The notes under the pieces were generated by a model, which saw only the letters and a list, made by a program, of their open reading frames with translations, ran no database searches and was not told the origin of the DNA. 64,000 nucleotides of DNA from Luscinia megarhynchos (lineage: Eukaryota; Chordata; Aves; Passeriformes; Turdidae), in the NCBI GenBank assembly GCA_034336665.1, contig JAPFBE010000003.1, positions 13,308,360-13,372,359 on the forward strand. Reading direction: 5' to 3'. Both the position numbers and the translations under genes were made by a program. Positions 11,693 through 53,390 of the stretch are shown piece after piece. Each line of letters opens with the position of its first letter. Within the stretch, counting starts at the first letter, position 1.

Positions 11693-12129
11693 TGATGCCT
11701 GGAGAGGCTACCTAGAACAGAGGCTAGACAGGGTTAAAGGAATAAAGTAGGTATTTATTTAAAAGGCCTTCAAAGGATACATCTTGGGCAGTACAAGAGC
11801 CCGGCCAAGGCTACACCCAGGATGGATGACAGATCACACGTTTTCACACTTTTACAAGTTTTGGTCCATTTTCATATTGGGGTTAATTGTGCAACTACAA
11901 CTTCAAGTTATGAAAACCCATCTTCCCAGATTGCTCTCCTCAATTCACTGTTTTTCATACTTTTTGGGCCTGAAGCTGCAACAGTGTCCTCGGTTCTCAG
12001 GCTGGAAAAGGATTGTTTTGTCTAACTAAACTGTGAAGAGAACTTGGTAACACTTTATATGAAATTCAGAGTTATATACTTATACAGTAAAGAATGTGGA
12101 AAATATGAAAGCTAAAACTTAAGGCATCA
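11693..12129. mobile_element. Probable solo LTR, 437 bp, with TGATGCCT/AGGCATCA ends
   Basis: The left end TGATGCCT (11693-11700) and the right end AGGCATCA (12122-12129) are perfect inverted repeats that begin with TG and end with CA, as LTRs do. Internal sequence (gggttaaaggaataaagtag, agagcccggccaagg, acttttacaagttttggtcc, attggggttaattg) resembles a dispersed repeat I associate with passerine genomes. AATAAA occurs on the minus strand at 11759-11754, about 60 bases from the left end, which suggests minus orientation. AATAAA on the plus strand at 11741-11746 leaves this open. The flanks (ttag / ctag) could be a decayed 4-bp target duplication. No retroviral genes are attached. Confidence 0.62.
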
Positions 12130-12279
12130 CTAGAGAAAGCTGCTATCGTTACAGCCATGTTCCCTTTCTATCTCTCGGCAGAACAGAACGACGCTTTTGC
12201 CAAAACTGTTATAATAGCTTTCAGCAAAAGGCAATTAATTTCTTCAGCACCAAGAATTTGGTACTCCCAGCACCGGGCT

Positions 12280-12524
12280 CCTCGCCGGGGAGGAGCGGGC
12301 GGGCTCCGGGCAGCCCGGCGGTGCAGGCGGGAGCTGTCCGGTCAGCACCGCCCCGCCTTGGGCTGCTTCCGAACCAGCCCCAACCTCCGCCGCGGGTGGC
12401 TGGGAGGGACCGCCGGCACCCCGGGGTCGGGGCGGGCACAGGGATGCGGCTCCCGGTGCCTCCCGAAGGCTCCGGCACCGCCCCGGCACCGAGCGCGCCT
12501 GCCGTGCTCGAACACGGTCCGGGG
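12280..12524. other. CpG-rich patch upstream of the CR1 copy
   Basis: About 250 bp of very GC- and CpG-rich sequence (repeated ccggcacc and cggctcc words) starts abruptly after AT-rich DNA and continues into the CR1 copy. It may be an outlying shore of the PCYT1B CpG island, split by the CR1 insertion, or part of the inserted element. No exon is recognised. Confidence 0.5.
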
Positions 12525-13150
12525 CTTGGGCCAGCAGTGCCCTGGGGCCAGGAGGGACCATGGGATCCTGGGGTGCATTAGGGAAGGCATTGCCAGCAGG
12601 GCAGATCCTGGCCCTCCACTCAGCCCTGGAGAGATTAGTGCATCTAGAGTGCTGTGTCCAGTTCTGGGCTCCTCAGGACAAGAGACATGGAGATCCTGGA
12701 GTGGGTCCAGTGGGTGGTAACAAATACGGTTAAGGGACTGGAGCATCTCTCTGACGAGGAAAAGCTGAAGAAGTTGGGCCTGTTCAGCGTCTATAAGAGA
12801 GGACTGAGAAGGAACCTCATTAATGAATGTGTATACATGTGTAGAGGGGGTTGCGCCAAGAGGACGGAGCCTTTTGGAGGCTCCTCTCGGGGTTGCCAAG
12901 GACAAGAAGCAACGGGCAGAAACTGATGCACAGGAAGTTCTCCCTGAACATGAGGAAGAATTTCTTCGCCGTGCCGGTGACCGGTCAGTGGAACAGACTG
13001 CTCAGAGAAGTTGTGCAGTCTCCCTCCCTGGAGATGTTCAAGAACCTTCTGGACGCGCTCCTGTGCCGTGTGCTGTGGGACGGCCCTGCTAGAGCCGGGG
13101 TTTCGGAGCCGCTGACCCCCGCGGTCCCGTCCAGCCCGGCCCATTCCGGC
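12525..13150 (+). mobile_element. CR1 LINE 3' part, running into the PCYT1B CpG island
   Basis: CR1 landmarks appear in order: ggatcctggggtgcatta (12561), ttgccagcagggcagatcctg, tgtgtccagttctgggctcc (12653), ctggagcatctctctga, aagctgaagaagttgggcc, gatgcacaggaagttc (12924), gaacatgaggaagaatttctt, tcagtggaacagactgctcag and gagatgttcaagaacct. One frame (from 12926) reads the C-terminal end of the CR1 reverse-transcriptase ORF, including [13 protein letters not shown]. The 3' tail from about 13080 to 13148 still follows the CR1 layout, but with many changes to G or C. The strand is the same as PCYT1B, and the tail ends about 225 bp before the PCYT1B ATG. Confidence 0.88.
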
Positions 13151-13375
13151 CGCCTGGGACTGGCGGGGGCGGGGCCCGCCCGCGGAGCCGCCGTGGGCAG
13201 CGCGCGGTGGCGCGGCGCGGCAGCAGCCAACCAGGAGCCGCATGCCAATGCTCGGCCCCGCCCCCCGCGCGCCGAGCGGGGCGGGGCCCGCCGGTTGCCG
13301 TGGCGACGCGAGCGGCCGAGCCCCCGGGCGGCTCCCGGGGAGACCCCCCGCGCCGGGCGGGCCCGGGCGGCGGCC
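13151..13375 (+). promoter_or_regulatory. PCYT1B: PCYT1B CpG-island promoter and 5' UTR
   Basis: The region is TATA-less and CpG-dense. Seen on the plus strand: GC boxes at 13165-13174 (gggggcgggg) and 13278-13286, an inverted GC box at 13256-13266, a CCAAT box at 13245-13249, and an RFX-type X-box at 13294-13307. The island continues through exon 1 to about 14100. The transcription start is not determinable but should lie between the CR1 tail and the ATG. Confidence 0.75.
13294..13307 (+). promoter_or_regulatory. RFX X-box-like site
   Basis: GTTGCC-GT-GGCGAC matches the RFX palindrome GTTGCCATGGCAAC in spacing and in all but the central dinucleotide and one half-site base. It lies 68 bases upstream of the ATG. 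Confidence 0.55.
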
Positions 13376-42217
<28,842 letters not shown>

Positions 42218-44924
42218 AATATATATTTTTTTAACCATGAGACAGAAGAACAAGATATGAACTCAACCACTGGATGGGGAGAAGCATGAGGAACACCAGG
42301 GTTTCTCTGACAGCAGGGATTGTGCTCTGGGAGATGGCAAAAATGAACTGGAGCACAGCAAGGGAGATCTCAGGAAGAGCTTATCCCATCCCCTCTCCCT
42401 CAAGGTGCTGGAGTCCCAGCCAGCAGCACTTGCCAGGCACAGCCCCAGGGACTGACAGAAAAACACACCCATGTGCAAGTTCCTGCTCCGGCCTTGCTGC
42501 TTTCCAGCTGCTGCTCCAGGCCAGGCCTGTGGGAGCTCTGCACCGAGGGGGGCTGGAAGGAGGAGCCCAGCTGGCTCCTGATCCGGACCCAGCAGGGAAG
42601 TGCTGGCTGCAGTCTGCTGAGAGAGAAGATGCAGTTGTACCCTGCTGACCTTGAGCTCTTCTGGCACGTGAAAGAATGGCATTGCTGCAGCAAATACGTT
42701 GAGAAACAGGGAACAAAATTGGGGTTTTTTTCCTTTTGAATAACATCTGCCCCAGAGCCCAAATGATGCACTGAAATGAAGAGCTCTCCAGGCAAGTTGG
42801 TGGAAATCTATTTAACATATTCAGTGCTGCTTGTTGACCAAGCCTCTCTGTGGGGTGTGTCTAAAGAGTCGGGCTTTTTGCTTTATCAAATCACTGTCCA
42901 TGTTCCTAGTGCCTGAACAGCTGCCTAATAATTTCTGGTTTGCTCCCTGGCTTTGCACTTTGAAGGCAAGAAAGTAAATGAAAAGACAGCCCTAGCTGGA
43001 ATGTGGTGGTGTAGGAAATAAGCAAGTTTGAAGATGCTGATGGCTTTTACTGGTGAAATATAAAAATATCTCCAAGGCCTTGGGACATGGCCTCCTAGGA
43101 AAACCTGCTGCTCCCAACTATGTATCAGAAAATGACAAACAAATAGTGCTGTTGTCACATGATACTCAGCCAGTTAAACAAACTTCTCATCAAACTCTAA
43201 ACAAGATGTGTTCACAGACACACTGCCCCTGCAGAGGATCCCAAGGCTATTCCTCTACACTAGTATGGAGGAAAAAAATGGAAAAAAAAACCAAAGGAAG
43301 CTTTTTGAACAGGATTAGGTACAACTATTTTTTTTCCCTCCATCAATGACACCTTTACAGCCCTCAAGCAGAAACTCAGAGGGTAGCACAGCTCTCCCCT
43401 CAATGCTGATCTTCCTAGTTGGCAGAGCTAGTCCTACCTGACATCTGTGTTCAGTCCCTCAGTTGGCACCTCAGTCCCTCAGTGGCTGCAGGAGCTGGCA
43501 GGATTCCTGAGCCCTGGGGCTGCTCTGCCCCACAGCTGCAGGAACCCCCAGCACTCAGGTGGGGCTGTGCCACTGATGCCATTTGGCTCCCAAGCTTGCC
43601 TGGCACAGCTGCCTCAGCACCCCAGGCACGTCTGAGGCTCTCCAGCCCAGCAGCAGCTTTGGTGCCAGGCCAGCAGGTAAAGGCTGCCACTGCCCCTGTC
43701 TCACAGGAATGGGGCTGCAGCCATAGAATCACTCCTGTGCCACTGCTGCCTGGAAGTGCAAACTCACCAGGACACACCAGCTGCTGCGGGCAGCACCAGT
43801 CAGCACTTGCTGGTTCCCTGCACAGACAACAGGAAATGCTGGGGGAGGGAGGGCTCCACGTTGCTCTTGGAAAAACACCGAGGCACCAAGATGCCCAAGC
43901 GTATGGGGTGGTTGTGCTTGCTGGCAGCAGCACCACCCCAGCTGCTGTTCTTACCTCGCTCGGTGACCTGGTTGGTAGGTAGACTCCTTTCCAGATACTC
44001 TCCTGGGCAAGTAAATTACAGACCTTGGTACCAGCCACCAAATTAGCTCCACACACTGCTCACTCCCTACAGCTTTCATCCCTCCTCCACTATGAGGTAA
44101 CCAATTTTACTTTGGCAACATTTTGCCAGACATTTCTCAAACTACCACAAGACCAAGTACGCAGCATCTCGTGCACTTTGTCCTCTGGAGTCGAGCTAGT
44201 TCCTTCACAGAGCTGCAAAAACAGGTGAGCAGGAAATAGGGTGGAATGTGCAAAGGGACAGCCACAGCTACTTCAGCTGCCGCCAGCTGTGCGCCCAATG
44301 GGACGATGCAATTAAGACCTTTCTCAGCCTTAGGCAACATGTTACTGTAATTTCATACCTGGGATGCACTTGTTAGTTTTTCTGATCCTTTGCAAGTCTT
44401 AAGTCTTCCCATCACAAACCACTCCTCCACCATAGGAACTGCCTGCTTCTACTGGTGCTGTTGATAGACGAGCCATGTCCAAATGCAATGGAGGTGGGCA
44501 AGGATTTGTTGTTTTTGGCTTTTACTTGTTTTTTGTTCATTTTGACTTCCCTATCAGTTACTGTTCAGCAGCCCTTGCTCAGTGGTTTGAGTGAGACAGC
44601 ACCACGACTTGTAAATGGGAACTAGAGAAAAACTCACCAGTGACCTGTTCTTAACAGAAGCTGTTTCTCAGGGTCACAGGTGGCTACCCAGCAACAAAGC
44701 CATATTCTGTACCAGGTGTCTTGTTTGCATTTAGGATATCACTAAGCTGAAGCCTTTGCCTTGCTGGTACATTCATGTGCTGTCTCCAGCAAACCAGAAC
44801 CTCATGGTGTCTGGACACGTGGAAGGCAATTTTGCACTTCTGAGTCATGGTTGGGTTTTCCTTTTCACAAGTGTTGCTTTAAGTTAGTCCTATTTATCAG
44901 CCAAGCTCCACATGAACAATAAAG
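42218..44924 (+). other. PCYT1B: Probable PCYT1B 3' UTR
   Basis: An AATAAA overlaps the stop codon (42213-42218) and is badly placed to serve the full message. The next canonical AATAAA I find is at 44919-44924 (acaataaagtg), followed by a GTGTATG-type stretch. That would give a 3' UTR of about 2.7 kb. Open frames here (for example 42274-42648) show no protein resemblance and are not called. Confidence 0.5.
44919..44924 (+). terminator. Candidate PCYT1B polyadenylation signal
   Basis: Exact AATAAA, with GTGTATGACAG just downstream. It is the nearest canonical signal after the stop codon apart from the one overlapping it. Confidence 0.45.
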
Positions 44925-47900
44925 TGTATGACAGACACAGCTGCCTCTCCCCTTCATTTTACAGCTTCTGTGGACACACGAACACAAGCTGCAGAGGAAA
45001 CCCCACTGATGGTACAGTGCCTGTCATCCCCATCCTTGGTAGCCCAGGACTTTACACCCCCACAAAGCCATGAGAGCAGATCTGCCAACATGCCCTAAAT
45101 GCTGCTGCTCTCTGCACAAACAGGATCACCTGTCCTTGCTTTTACCTTGCAGCCAGAAAAATGTGGGTGAAGGTGGGGAAGTGCTGTCCCAGCTGGAAAG
45201 GTGCAGCATTAGACATCAGCAAGTCTGATAACTTCCTTACCCTGTCCTGGCACAATGGAATCAGGAGCCACTATTTTAATTCTTACTTCAAAGTGGAAGA
45301 AAGAAACAGTGCTTTTGCAGCCATTCTGGTTCCACTGCTGAAAACCATCCCCAGCATCAACTGAGTTGCCCTTGTGGGTGCCAAGATGCTGGCTGTGTTA
45401 GATGGAAAACATGAGCCACAAGACAAACATGAGCCACAGGGACAAATCCTGACACTGGCTTTTGGACTTGATTCTTCCTTGAACCAAGTCAGTCTGGTGT
45501 ATGAATATTTCTGCTTTGCTCTTTCCCATCTGTCCTTTCTGTAAGAAGTCAGTATCTGCAGCAGCTCTAAAGATTATTTATTCAACAGTCCTGCCTTAGG
45601 CAGGGAGAAGTTAAAACAGCGAATGGAGGCTCAGGACTTCCTAGCCAAGATATTTTTAATTACAGAATAAGCAAATTTCAAAGTCATTGAGCATAGGAGA
45701 GAAACCATTTAATGGCAGAGTCCACACCAAAATGCTCCCAGATAATACAAGGGTTACCTGTACACAATGTGTGTCCTGCAAGCACACACACAGGTATTTT
45801 CTGCCCTTTTCTTTACAAAGGGAAGGCCCTTTCCTGGTATAAGGAAGGGCAGCATTAACATTTCTAATCCAAATGGCAATCAAAGCCATGGCCTCATGGC
45901 TCAGCCTAAGGGAAGAGGTGGCAGATACAGACTGAAATAAAAATAACTGAAAGCTTTTGGACATGCACTTCCACAGTGCTAATTGGGGAATTTGGGACTG
46001 AGACTCCAGCAAAACCTGAGGTGCTTCCTGGGACAAGTGCATTTGCCAGATCTCCTTGCAGAATGCAGCAGGGTCCCATTTCACAACCAGTTCCTCAAAT
46101 ATGAGGCCTGAACTCCCTTGCTCCAGCAGTTATTCATGACCAGTTCAAACAGTTCTTTCACACCTGGTATCTCCATCCCCTTTTAGATACTCTCCAACAG
46201 CATCAATCCCTGCTTCAACGAGGAATGGGGAACTACAAGTTCTAAGCCAGGTGAGGCAGTTCTGCTTTTCACAGAAACACAATTTATTTTTTAATTGTTT
46301 AACAGGATTAATCAAGACAAAAATGTTCCATTATCTCAAAGCAATTATTCCTGTGCCTAAGCACGTGACAGCAGGAACACTCAAAGAGAAGATCTTCCCT
46401 GGTGGCACCAACCAGGCTGAATGTGCACATCAAGTCTCACACATATTTCAAATTCTAGAAACAGCTTTGATAGAATAAATTATGTCCTCTCCAGCACATT
46501 TTGTGGTACTTTTTTTTTTTAACATATTCCTGTGATTCTCTAATAATATTTATCTACAAACACTGGTTTTCCATAAAATAAAGTGACCATGAACTGCAAA
46601 GGCATCATCTGCTCAGTAAGAGCAGATTAATTATAACCTGCTCTTTGCAAGTCACCAGCTCTGATTACCAACAGGGGATGTTATTTTTATGTTCTATACA
46701 CCATATTGGGCTCCAGCTTTTTAATTTCAAAACTAACACATTAACCAGTAGGGATCCAGTTACTTTGCTACTTGGCCATACTTAAGATAGTTTATATCAT
46801 CAGTTTAAAAGTTAATGAGCTTCATTTTTACCAGTGTCCTGATCTTGCACTTCTGTGGTATTTCATTAAAAGCTAAATGCCAAAACAAAATGGGAAATTA
46901 TCCCTTGAGGGAAATTTTCATTTATTCCATTCATCCCCCCTTGGTTATCTAAAAGGCCTCTCACAAATGAGTGCATTTATTCCAGAAAAGAACCAACCTA
47001 ACATTTTAAATATTCATATTGTTCACATGCAAACAAAACTGCATAAAGCCATATCCTGTGTAAGAACTAACAAAATGTCCCCCAAATAGCTGGTTCCGAA
47101 TTAAATATAATTCAAACAGCATCACAAATCTTGGGTGGCTTGTTTTATTTTCCTTTTTCCCCCTCAAAAGAAACTTTTCTTCAAATGACCCTACAACACA
47201 AACCTGTATCACTGCCACCGAGAGAATATGAAGCTCACAGTCTATCTTTTAAAGAAACTGGAGAAAATATAGTGCTATGAGGTCAAACATCTCTATTCTG
47301 ACAGCTTTAAACTTGCACTTAACAAAGTCAAATCAATTTGTCATTAAAAATGCAGAGCTAAACCACACAGGAGCTAATTAAAACCCAGCCATTATGCAAT
47401 GAGCGGTGGTGGTACCATGCCATCAGCAGAACTGACTCCAGCCATTCTGACCTGAATGAAACTGCACCCACAGAGAACTACCCAAGTTCTCTCTTGCATG
47501 TTTTACCCAACTGTTTACCAAGAACCCAAAAGGTGAGATTCATTACGTATTTGACATAGACAATACAGAAGAGCAAGACAAAATGCATTTCAAAAGACCA
47601 GAACAAAGCGTAACTCCAGCCTCTTCACCCATCACAAATGGCTATTTGTGAAATAGTTTGTAACTGAAGCCTTGTCCATTATAACGTGCAGGACCCAGCA
47701 GTTTTACACAGGTAGTTTTCAAGTGCTGCATCACACTGACCAGAAGGGACACCTGGATCTGAAAACCAAGAAGGAAGAATTGTTTCCCTGGGGGGAGACT
47801 TAGTGCAACAAGAGACAGAAACTACCGCACAGCCGTGACTCACACCCGGCACACACACAGAGCCAGGTTCCTTTACGTCAGTGCAAACCTGACCACACCT

Positions 47901-50900
47901 CAAGTGCTGGATCTCCACCACCCCCAAGGACCCCGTATCAAGCATTCCATGTCTACAGAGATTCATTAACCAAAGGGTGAAGAGCCAACTGCATCAGGCA
48001 AGGAAGATGCTCAGGGGCAGCCACGCACACCCACAAGCCTGAGACTGCCAGGACACCTCTCATGGCACAACGTGCAACATCAGCTTCCACAACCACAATC
48101 ACATTGATGAAACTCCTCTGAAACCTTCAAATACTGAAAGTCATGTGATCTTGAAAACAGGCAGAACTGAAGCTTTATTCTGCAAATCTTTTAAATCTTG
48201 TATTGCAGGTACCTGCACACTTACTAATTTCAGGAAAAGAATCCACAGTGGCAGATCAAACCAGAAGATTGTTTTACAATGTTCAAATGCTGGCTCCAGC
48301 TGCACACTGGCAGAAGCACAGTGATGTGCCTGCTGCCTTTGGACTAGAAGACACATGAGGGGAGTAGCTTGGGCTAAAGAAATGTAAAAATTAAGCAAAA
48401 CACTAGGATGGAGAAGGACTTTGGGATTGCTTTGACACAATTTTGAAATGGCTGCTGCTCTTACACAACACACAGCAGGCATTATTTACTAGACTCCATG
48501 TAACTCCCAGAGAAGATGGTACAAAAGCTTAAAGTAAAAAACAGTCTCTGAGTTAGATCATAAACATAAACTGATCTGACATTAAAGAAAGCTTATTTTT
48601 TCCTATCAAGTATGGCTGACATGCTTTATATGTCTCACTTCATTTACAAACTGCCCACTGCAAGACTTCTTTCCACTGAAAGCAACAAACTGAAGTACTG
48701 AGTAAGTCTACAGCCATTTTCAAAAGGCATGAATTGTATAACAAGAAACTGATCCCTTATTACAAATTGTTCTCCCACATATGCCTGTGTCCTAAAGCCA
48801 TAAATCTTCATTATACTGCTGCTGCAACTGTTTGCTTTATCTCTTACAGGCAACAACTGTCAAATATGCAGTACATGCTGACACATTTTGCAATTTTGAG
48901 CCACTTAATAAACTACTCAGCTCCTGTGAATACCCTGTCATGGCAAATGGTAAGCAGGGAGAAAGTACAACACACAGATTTCTTCTCAGCTGAAGTTTTA
49001 AAATAAATTTTTCATCTGAAAGAAAATTATCTTAGTTCTAGCAACATTCTGGCCATCTGGAGCCTCATTTATTACTTAATAAGAAAGGTAATGAGCCAAG
49101 TAAGATGGGTCCCCAAGCATTTTCCTGCTCTGGAATCGCTTGGTAACAAACTTTGGGTTTTTTCATTTTCTTGAATAACTTACAAATGTACATAAAACTT
49201 TGTGGAATGCTGAAGAAATTTCAAGGTAGAAGCCTCGGGTGTTACGTATCTGTTTCTAACAGCTATTTTGGCTTTCAAGAATAATCTGAGAATTAGCTTT
49301 TGGGAGGTTTATAGACCAGAAAAAACCCCAAACCCAAAAGCTGCTCATACACTAAAATTCCTCTTGAGCTCCCAAGTGCACCTCTCTGAGGGTACCTCTC
49401 TGTAAGCATGTGAGAAATTGACCTTGGACTACCAAATCACAAACTGAGCTCCATATTGTGTGAAACCAACTAGTTCCTTAAAAATGTCAATATGTATTTT
49501 TTAAAGTAATTTTATTTGTCAACCACTGAAAAAGAGTATACACAAGTCAAATACACAGGCAACGTACTAGAAACAAGACAAGTTACAGAAGATTGAAAAA
49601 TAAATTTAGAATATCGCCAAGTAATCTCATGAAAAATTACCTTCTCACTCCTCCATACAGTTTAGGAGATTCAAATGATGCCAGCTCAGAGGAAAGGCAC
49701 CACGAGACCACTTTCCCTCGTGGATGCCAAGTGCAACACAGAGCAGCTCACCAGGAAAGCTGTCCCATACCTGACCTTGGAACAAAGGGACTTCACTTCC
49801 ACCCACATGACAAACTCATCATGCCCCAGTGCAGGGTCAGCACATCCCTGTGAGGTGAGCCAGCCTGCAGGTCCCTGAGGACAATCCCTGCTGCATGCCC
49901 AGAGCATCAAGGGCACTGTCTGGAAACTGCCTCTGCCTGATGGCATCTACAGAGGGCATGGATTTCAAAGGACTGTATCCAACACCTCTTGGCAGTATTC
50001 AATTCGAAGGAAAAATTCAATAAAGCAATTAACACCAGAAGGACAACATCAGAATTATCATACACTCATCAATCCTTCTAGTACTAAATGAAAACCCCTC
50101 CAGATTTAAGAAGCAAACAAGTTCTCTGTGCTGATTCTGAGAACTTTTAAGGCAACATAATACTGCAATTAAAGCACATGAACTTTAATTTTTCTTATTT
50201 ATTTTTAATTAGAAAGCCACTTCAATTACACAAATCTTCATGGTTTCAAATTAATATCAACAACCTGAGTTCTTATCCTGAGAACAGATTCATTTAAGTG
50301 GCGTTCCTCTCATACACTGTTGACTTGTGCAAGTATTTGCAAGACCCAGCCCTGAACTCACTACACAGTTTACAGCTACGTTCCCCATTTGTGAACAAAC
50401 TTAACCTCTGAAGTCAGTAACACATTGCTCTGTCATGTGCCATCATATTCTCTTAACTAAATGTGTAGCAAAACCACACTTACATATGTTAATCCAGACA
50501 GGGGTGTATGCTAGGAAGAAGCAAGAAAGAGCTACCAGAAACCATGACAACCTGGAAACAAATAAGGAAAGGGAACACTGTACAATGGGCATGGTTATCC
50601 TCAAGATAAATACTAACACTAAACATTTAGGCTGTTTTCTACACAATTATTTTCATGAATCTTGACCGCTTTTGCAGCACCTCACACAAAAGGATCTAGA
50701 GGTACCTATTAATAAGGTGAGGAGGGAGAAAACCTGTTTCATATCAACAATGTCAAGATATCACCTTAAATACTATGTCTGGGTGGAGGTGAACAGGAGA
50801 TTGCACTGAAGATCACTCTTGCTCACTTCTTGGAGAAAGGGAACAGCTGTTTCAAAGCAAATGCTGCTGAGGACAAAGAAAAGAATGCTACCGAGTTGCA

Positions 50901-53384
50901 GCAGTAAATGTAGCCTTTCATAGCAAAAAAGTAGCCGGAGTTTTCCAAGAACACTACAATTAATATCTGTATTATTTAAGCATGTGCCAATGGATCTGCT
51001 TTAAGCACTTTCCAAGAGGTAGCACTGATTGCAGCACAACAAAAACTTTCTCTGTGCTCTCCTAGGTCATCACAGTCAATTACACAGGCAAAGACTGCAC
51101 CTGAGTTGTAAAAGAAGCATTTTGGTATCTTCTGAATATCTCTCATCAAATGCAGACTCTGAAAGACCTCTTGTTGCTTCAAAACAAAGCCCAGAAAAGC
51201 AGGGAGCACAAATATGTACATCATTTGGAGAGACTTCTATATCTATTAATATTATAAATTAGGCAGGGGATTAATAAAATTACACTCAAGACACATACAC
51301 CAGAAAAATGCACAATGGACAAAACGTAAACTATTTGTTACACTATGACATACAGAAGTTGTAAATTCTCTGGAAGAATTAAGGAGCAAACATCTCTTGT
51401 TCAGTTTGTTAATCACTAAACACATCAGGCAAGGAATATTTTCACTGAAAACACTTTTTTTTGTATTTCTGTGTCATGTAAGTCAAGACAACCGGGTTGC
51501 AATGACATCAGCAGGCCATAATTCCGAAATTCATAAAAAGAAAATATACTTTTGTATCATCAGAAAGTTTGGAATTAACAACCCCAAGATATTAAAACAT
51601 AGTTATAAGAGATTCCAATCAAAGGTAGAAGTAACTGAAAAAAGTCAGTATCTGTAGTTAAATCAACCATACTAAAAACCCACCTGTGGTCATTTTTCAG
51701 GCACAGCCATTGAGAAACCCTCTCCTAATTGAAGGTCTGCTGCTGCTGCTGCTTCCTAAAACTGTTTTCAGACTAACAGCCCTATGTAGAAACATGGCAT
51801 TAAGGACAATGAGTGGAGAACAGTGGATGGAACACCTGGGATTGCCCCTAAAGCACAGGCTGCCTGGACAAGGTTGGAGAGAAGAAAAGTTGCCTCTCTC
51901 TCGTATTTATTGCAATGCCCCCATAAAGACCTTGGGGAATGGAAAGAAAATTAATTCCTTGTGCTCCACCCTGGTGCTGTGAGGTGTTTGTACAAGCTCA
52001 GGGTTCTTGGAAATGGGTGTCATTTCAGGGGATTTCAGTTTTCAAGTACTGGAGCACTTCAGTCCTGAAAGTCAGCCAGTTGTTTTTGTGGATCAAGAAT
52101 TGAAATCTCTAATCCACCATAACATCCTCCACAGTATCTTCAGCTTTTGTTCACAGCTTCCATGGTTTACATCCCATGGCTCCCATGGCCTACATTCACT
52201 TCATGAAAACAAGTCAAATATGTCAGCATCCTTCCTTTGCTTTCTGTTCCCTCTCCTCGTCATGTATAAAGAGACAGCCAAAAACAAGTGCCAGGTCAGG
52301 ATTTACTACTTCAAAATACTATTTCTAACAAAAGCTGAAACTCAAGTTTTTTATGCAGACTACCTTGAAATGTTTTGGGTGATGTTCTATAAAAAACTGA
52401 TCACATGCAACTGAGAAATTTGTGACGAAACAAATATTTCTTATCTTTAAGCAAACTCTCCTCTGCAATTACTATCAAACACACACAACTTGAAATAATT
52501 TTAAAAATTATTTTACAGTACAAAGTTACAGATGGAGGCAGAAGATAAATGACTAAATTTTAGTATATACAACTTGCAACCAATGTTTCAGTCAAACCAT
52601 TCCCCTGGTTTCACCCCAGCAGCACAGCTGTATTGCTTGAACAGCAACTTGCCTTCTCTGCAGCAGTGCCTGCAGTGCTGGGAAGCTGCTGCTCTGGAGG
52701 CCACACGTGTCACACCCTGACTGTGCCCTGCCATGATCCTCTGGCCAGGGCCAAACGAGTCCTGTTTGGGAACAGGAGGGCCCCATCAGCCCCCTCCTCT
52801 TCCTGCCTGCTGGCAGAGGGGGCTCTGAGGGCAGCACTGCCCAGCTGACCAGCAGGGAGAGCCTTCAGCAGCTGCCCTGCTGCCACCTGATCCACAGGGA
52901 AGGGCAGCAGCCCATGGAGACACGACCCAGTACTGCCACGGGCCTGACCCCAGTCCCTGTGTGTGGGAGCACCCACAGGACCTCGAGCCCTGTGAGCTCT
53001 CCACTGCTCACACAAGTTCAGGAACTCACTGCAACAGGCAAGGCAAGAACTTTCGACTCCTCAGAAATGGGGCTCTATGGAGTTTATTGCTCAAAGCACT
53101 TTTTAATCCTTCAATGAAATGTGCTATGAAGTGCAAAGTACTATTGCTAAGTCAAACTAAGATTATTTTTCTTTTTTTTAAATACTTAGGAATTTCTCAG
53201 CATTTCCCTAATAAATCAGTTCTTTATAAAAATAAATACTGGGAGGACAAAAGGGACAGTTCCCCCACAATTTTAGTAAACAAGTTTCATTTTTCCATGC
53301 TAAGATCTCTATTATCTTTCCAAAAAATATCAAAACGCCTAAGAGAAATTGGGGGTGCATTAGAGCTGCTTACAACTCATCTAC
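44925..53384. other. Intergenic between convergent PCYT1B and PDK3, nothing recognised
   Basis: About 8.5 kb with no recognised gene. Minus-strand AATAAA signals occur at several places (for example 53088-53083 and near 51910 and 50195), so a longer PDK3 3' UTR could cover part of it. GC-richer patches lie at about 49680-49960 and 52600-53020. No CR1 or LTR copy was recognised. Confidence 0.55.
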
Positions 53385-53390
53385 TTTATT
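53385..53390 (-). terminator. Candidate PDK3 polyadenylation signal
   Basis: Exact AATAAA on the minus strand (plus-strand tttatt). It is the first one downstream of the stop codon. Confidence 0.4.

Noticed and set aside
12157..12720. 187-codon open frame upstream of PCYT1B
   Set aside because: It crosses unrelated sequence types (unique DNA, CpG-rich patch, CR1) and has overlapping open frames on both strands, as expected from composition.
42274..42818. Overlapping frames of 80-145 codons just after the PCYT1B stop
   Set aside because: They lie in the probable 3' UTR, open on both strands, with no resemblance to known proteins.
43419..44056. Frames of about 190-200 codons on both strands beyond PCYT1B
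   Set aside because: They are mirror-image open frames in moderately GC-rich DNA without splice signals or family similarity.
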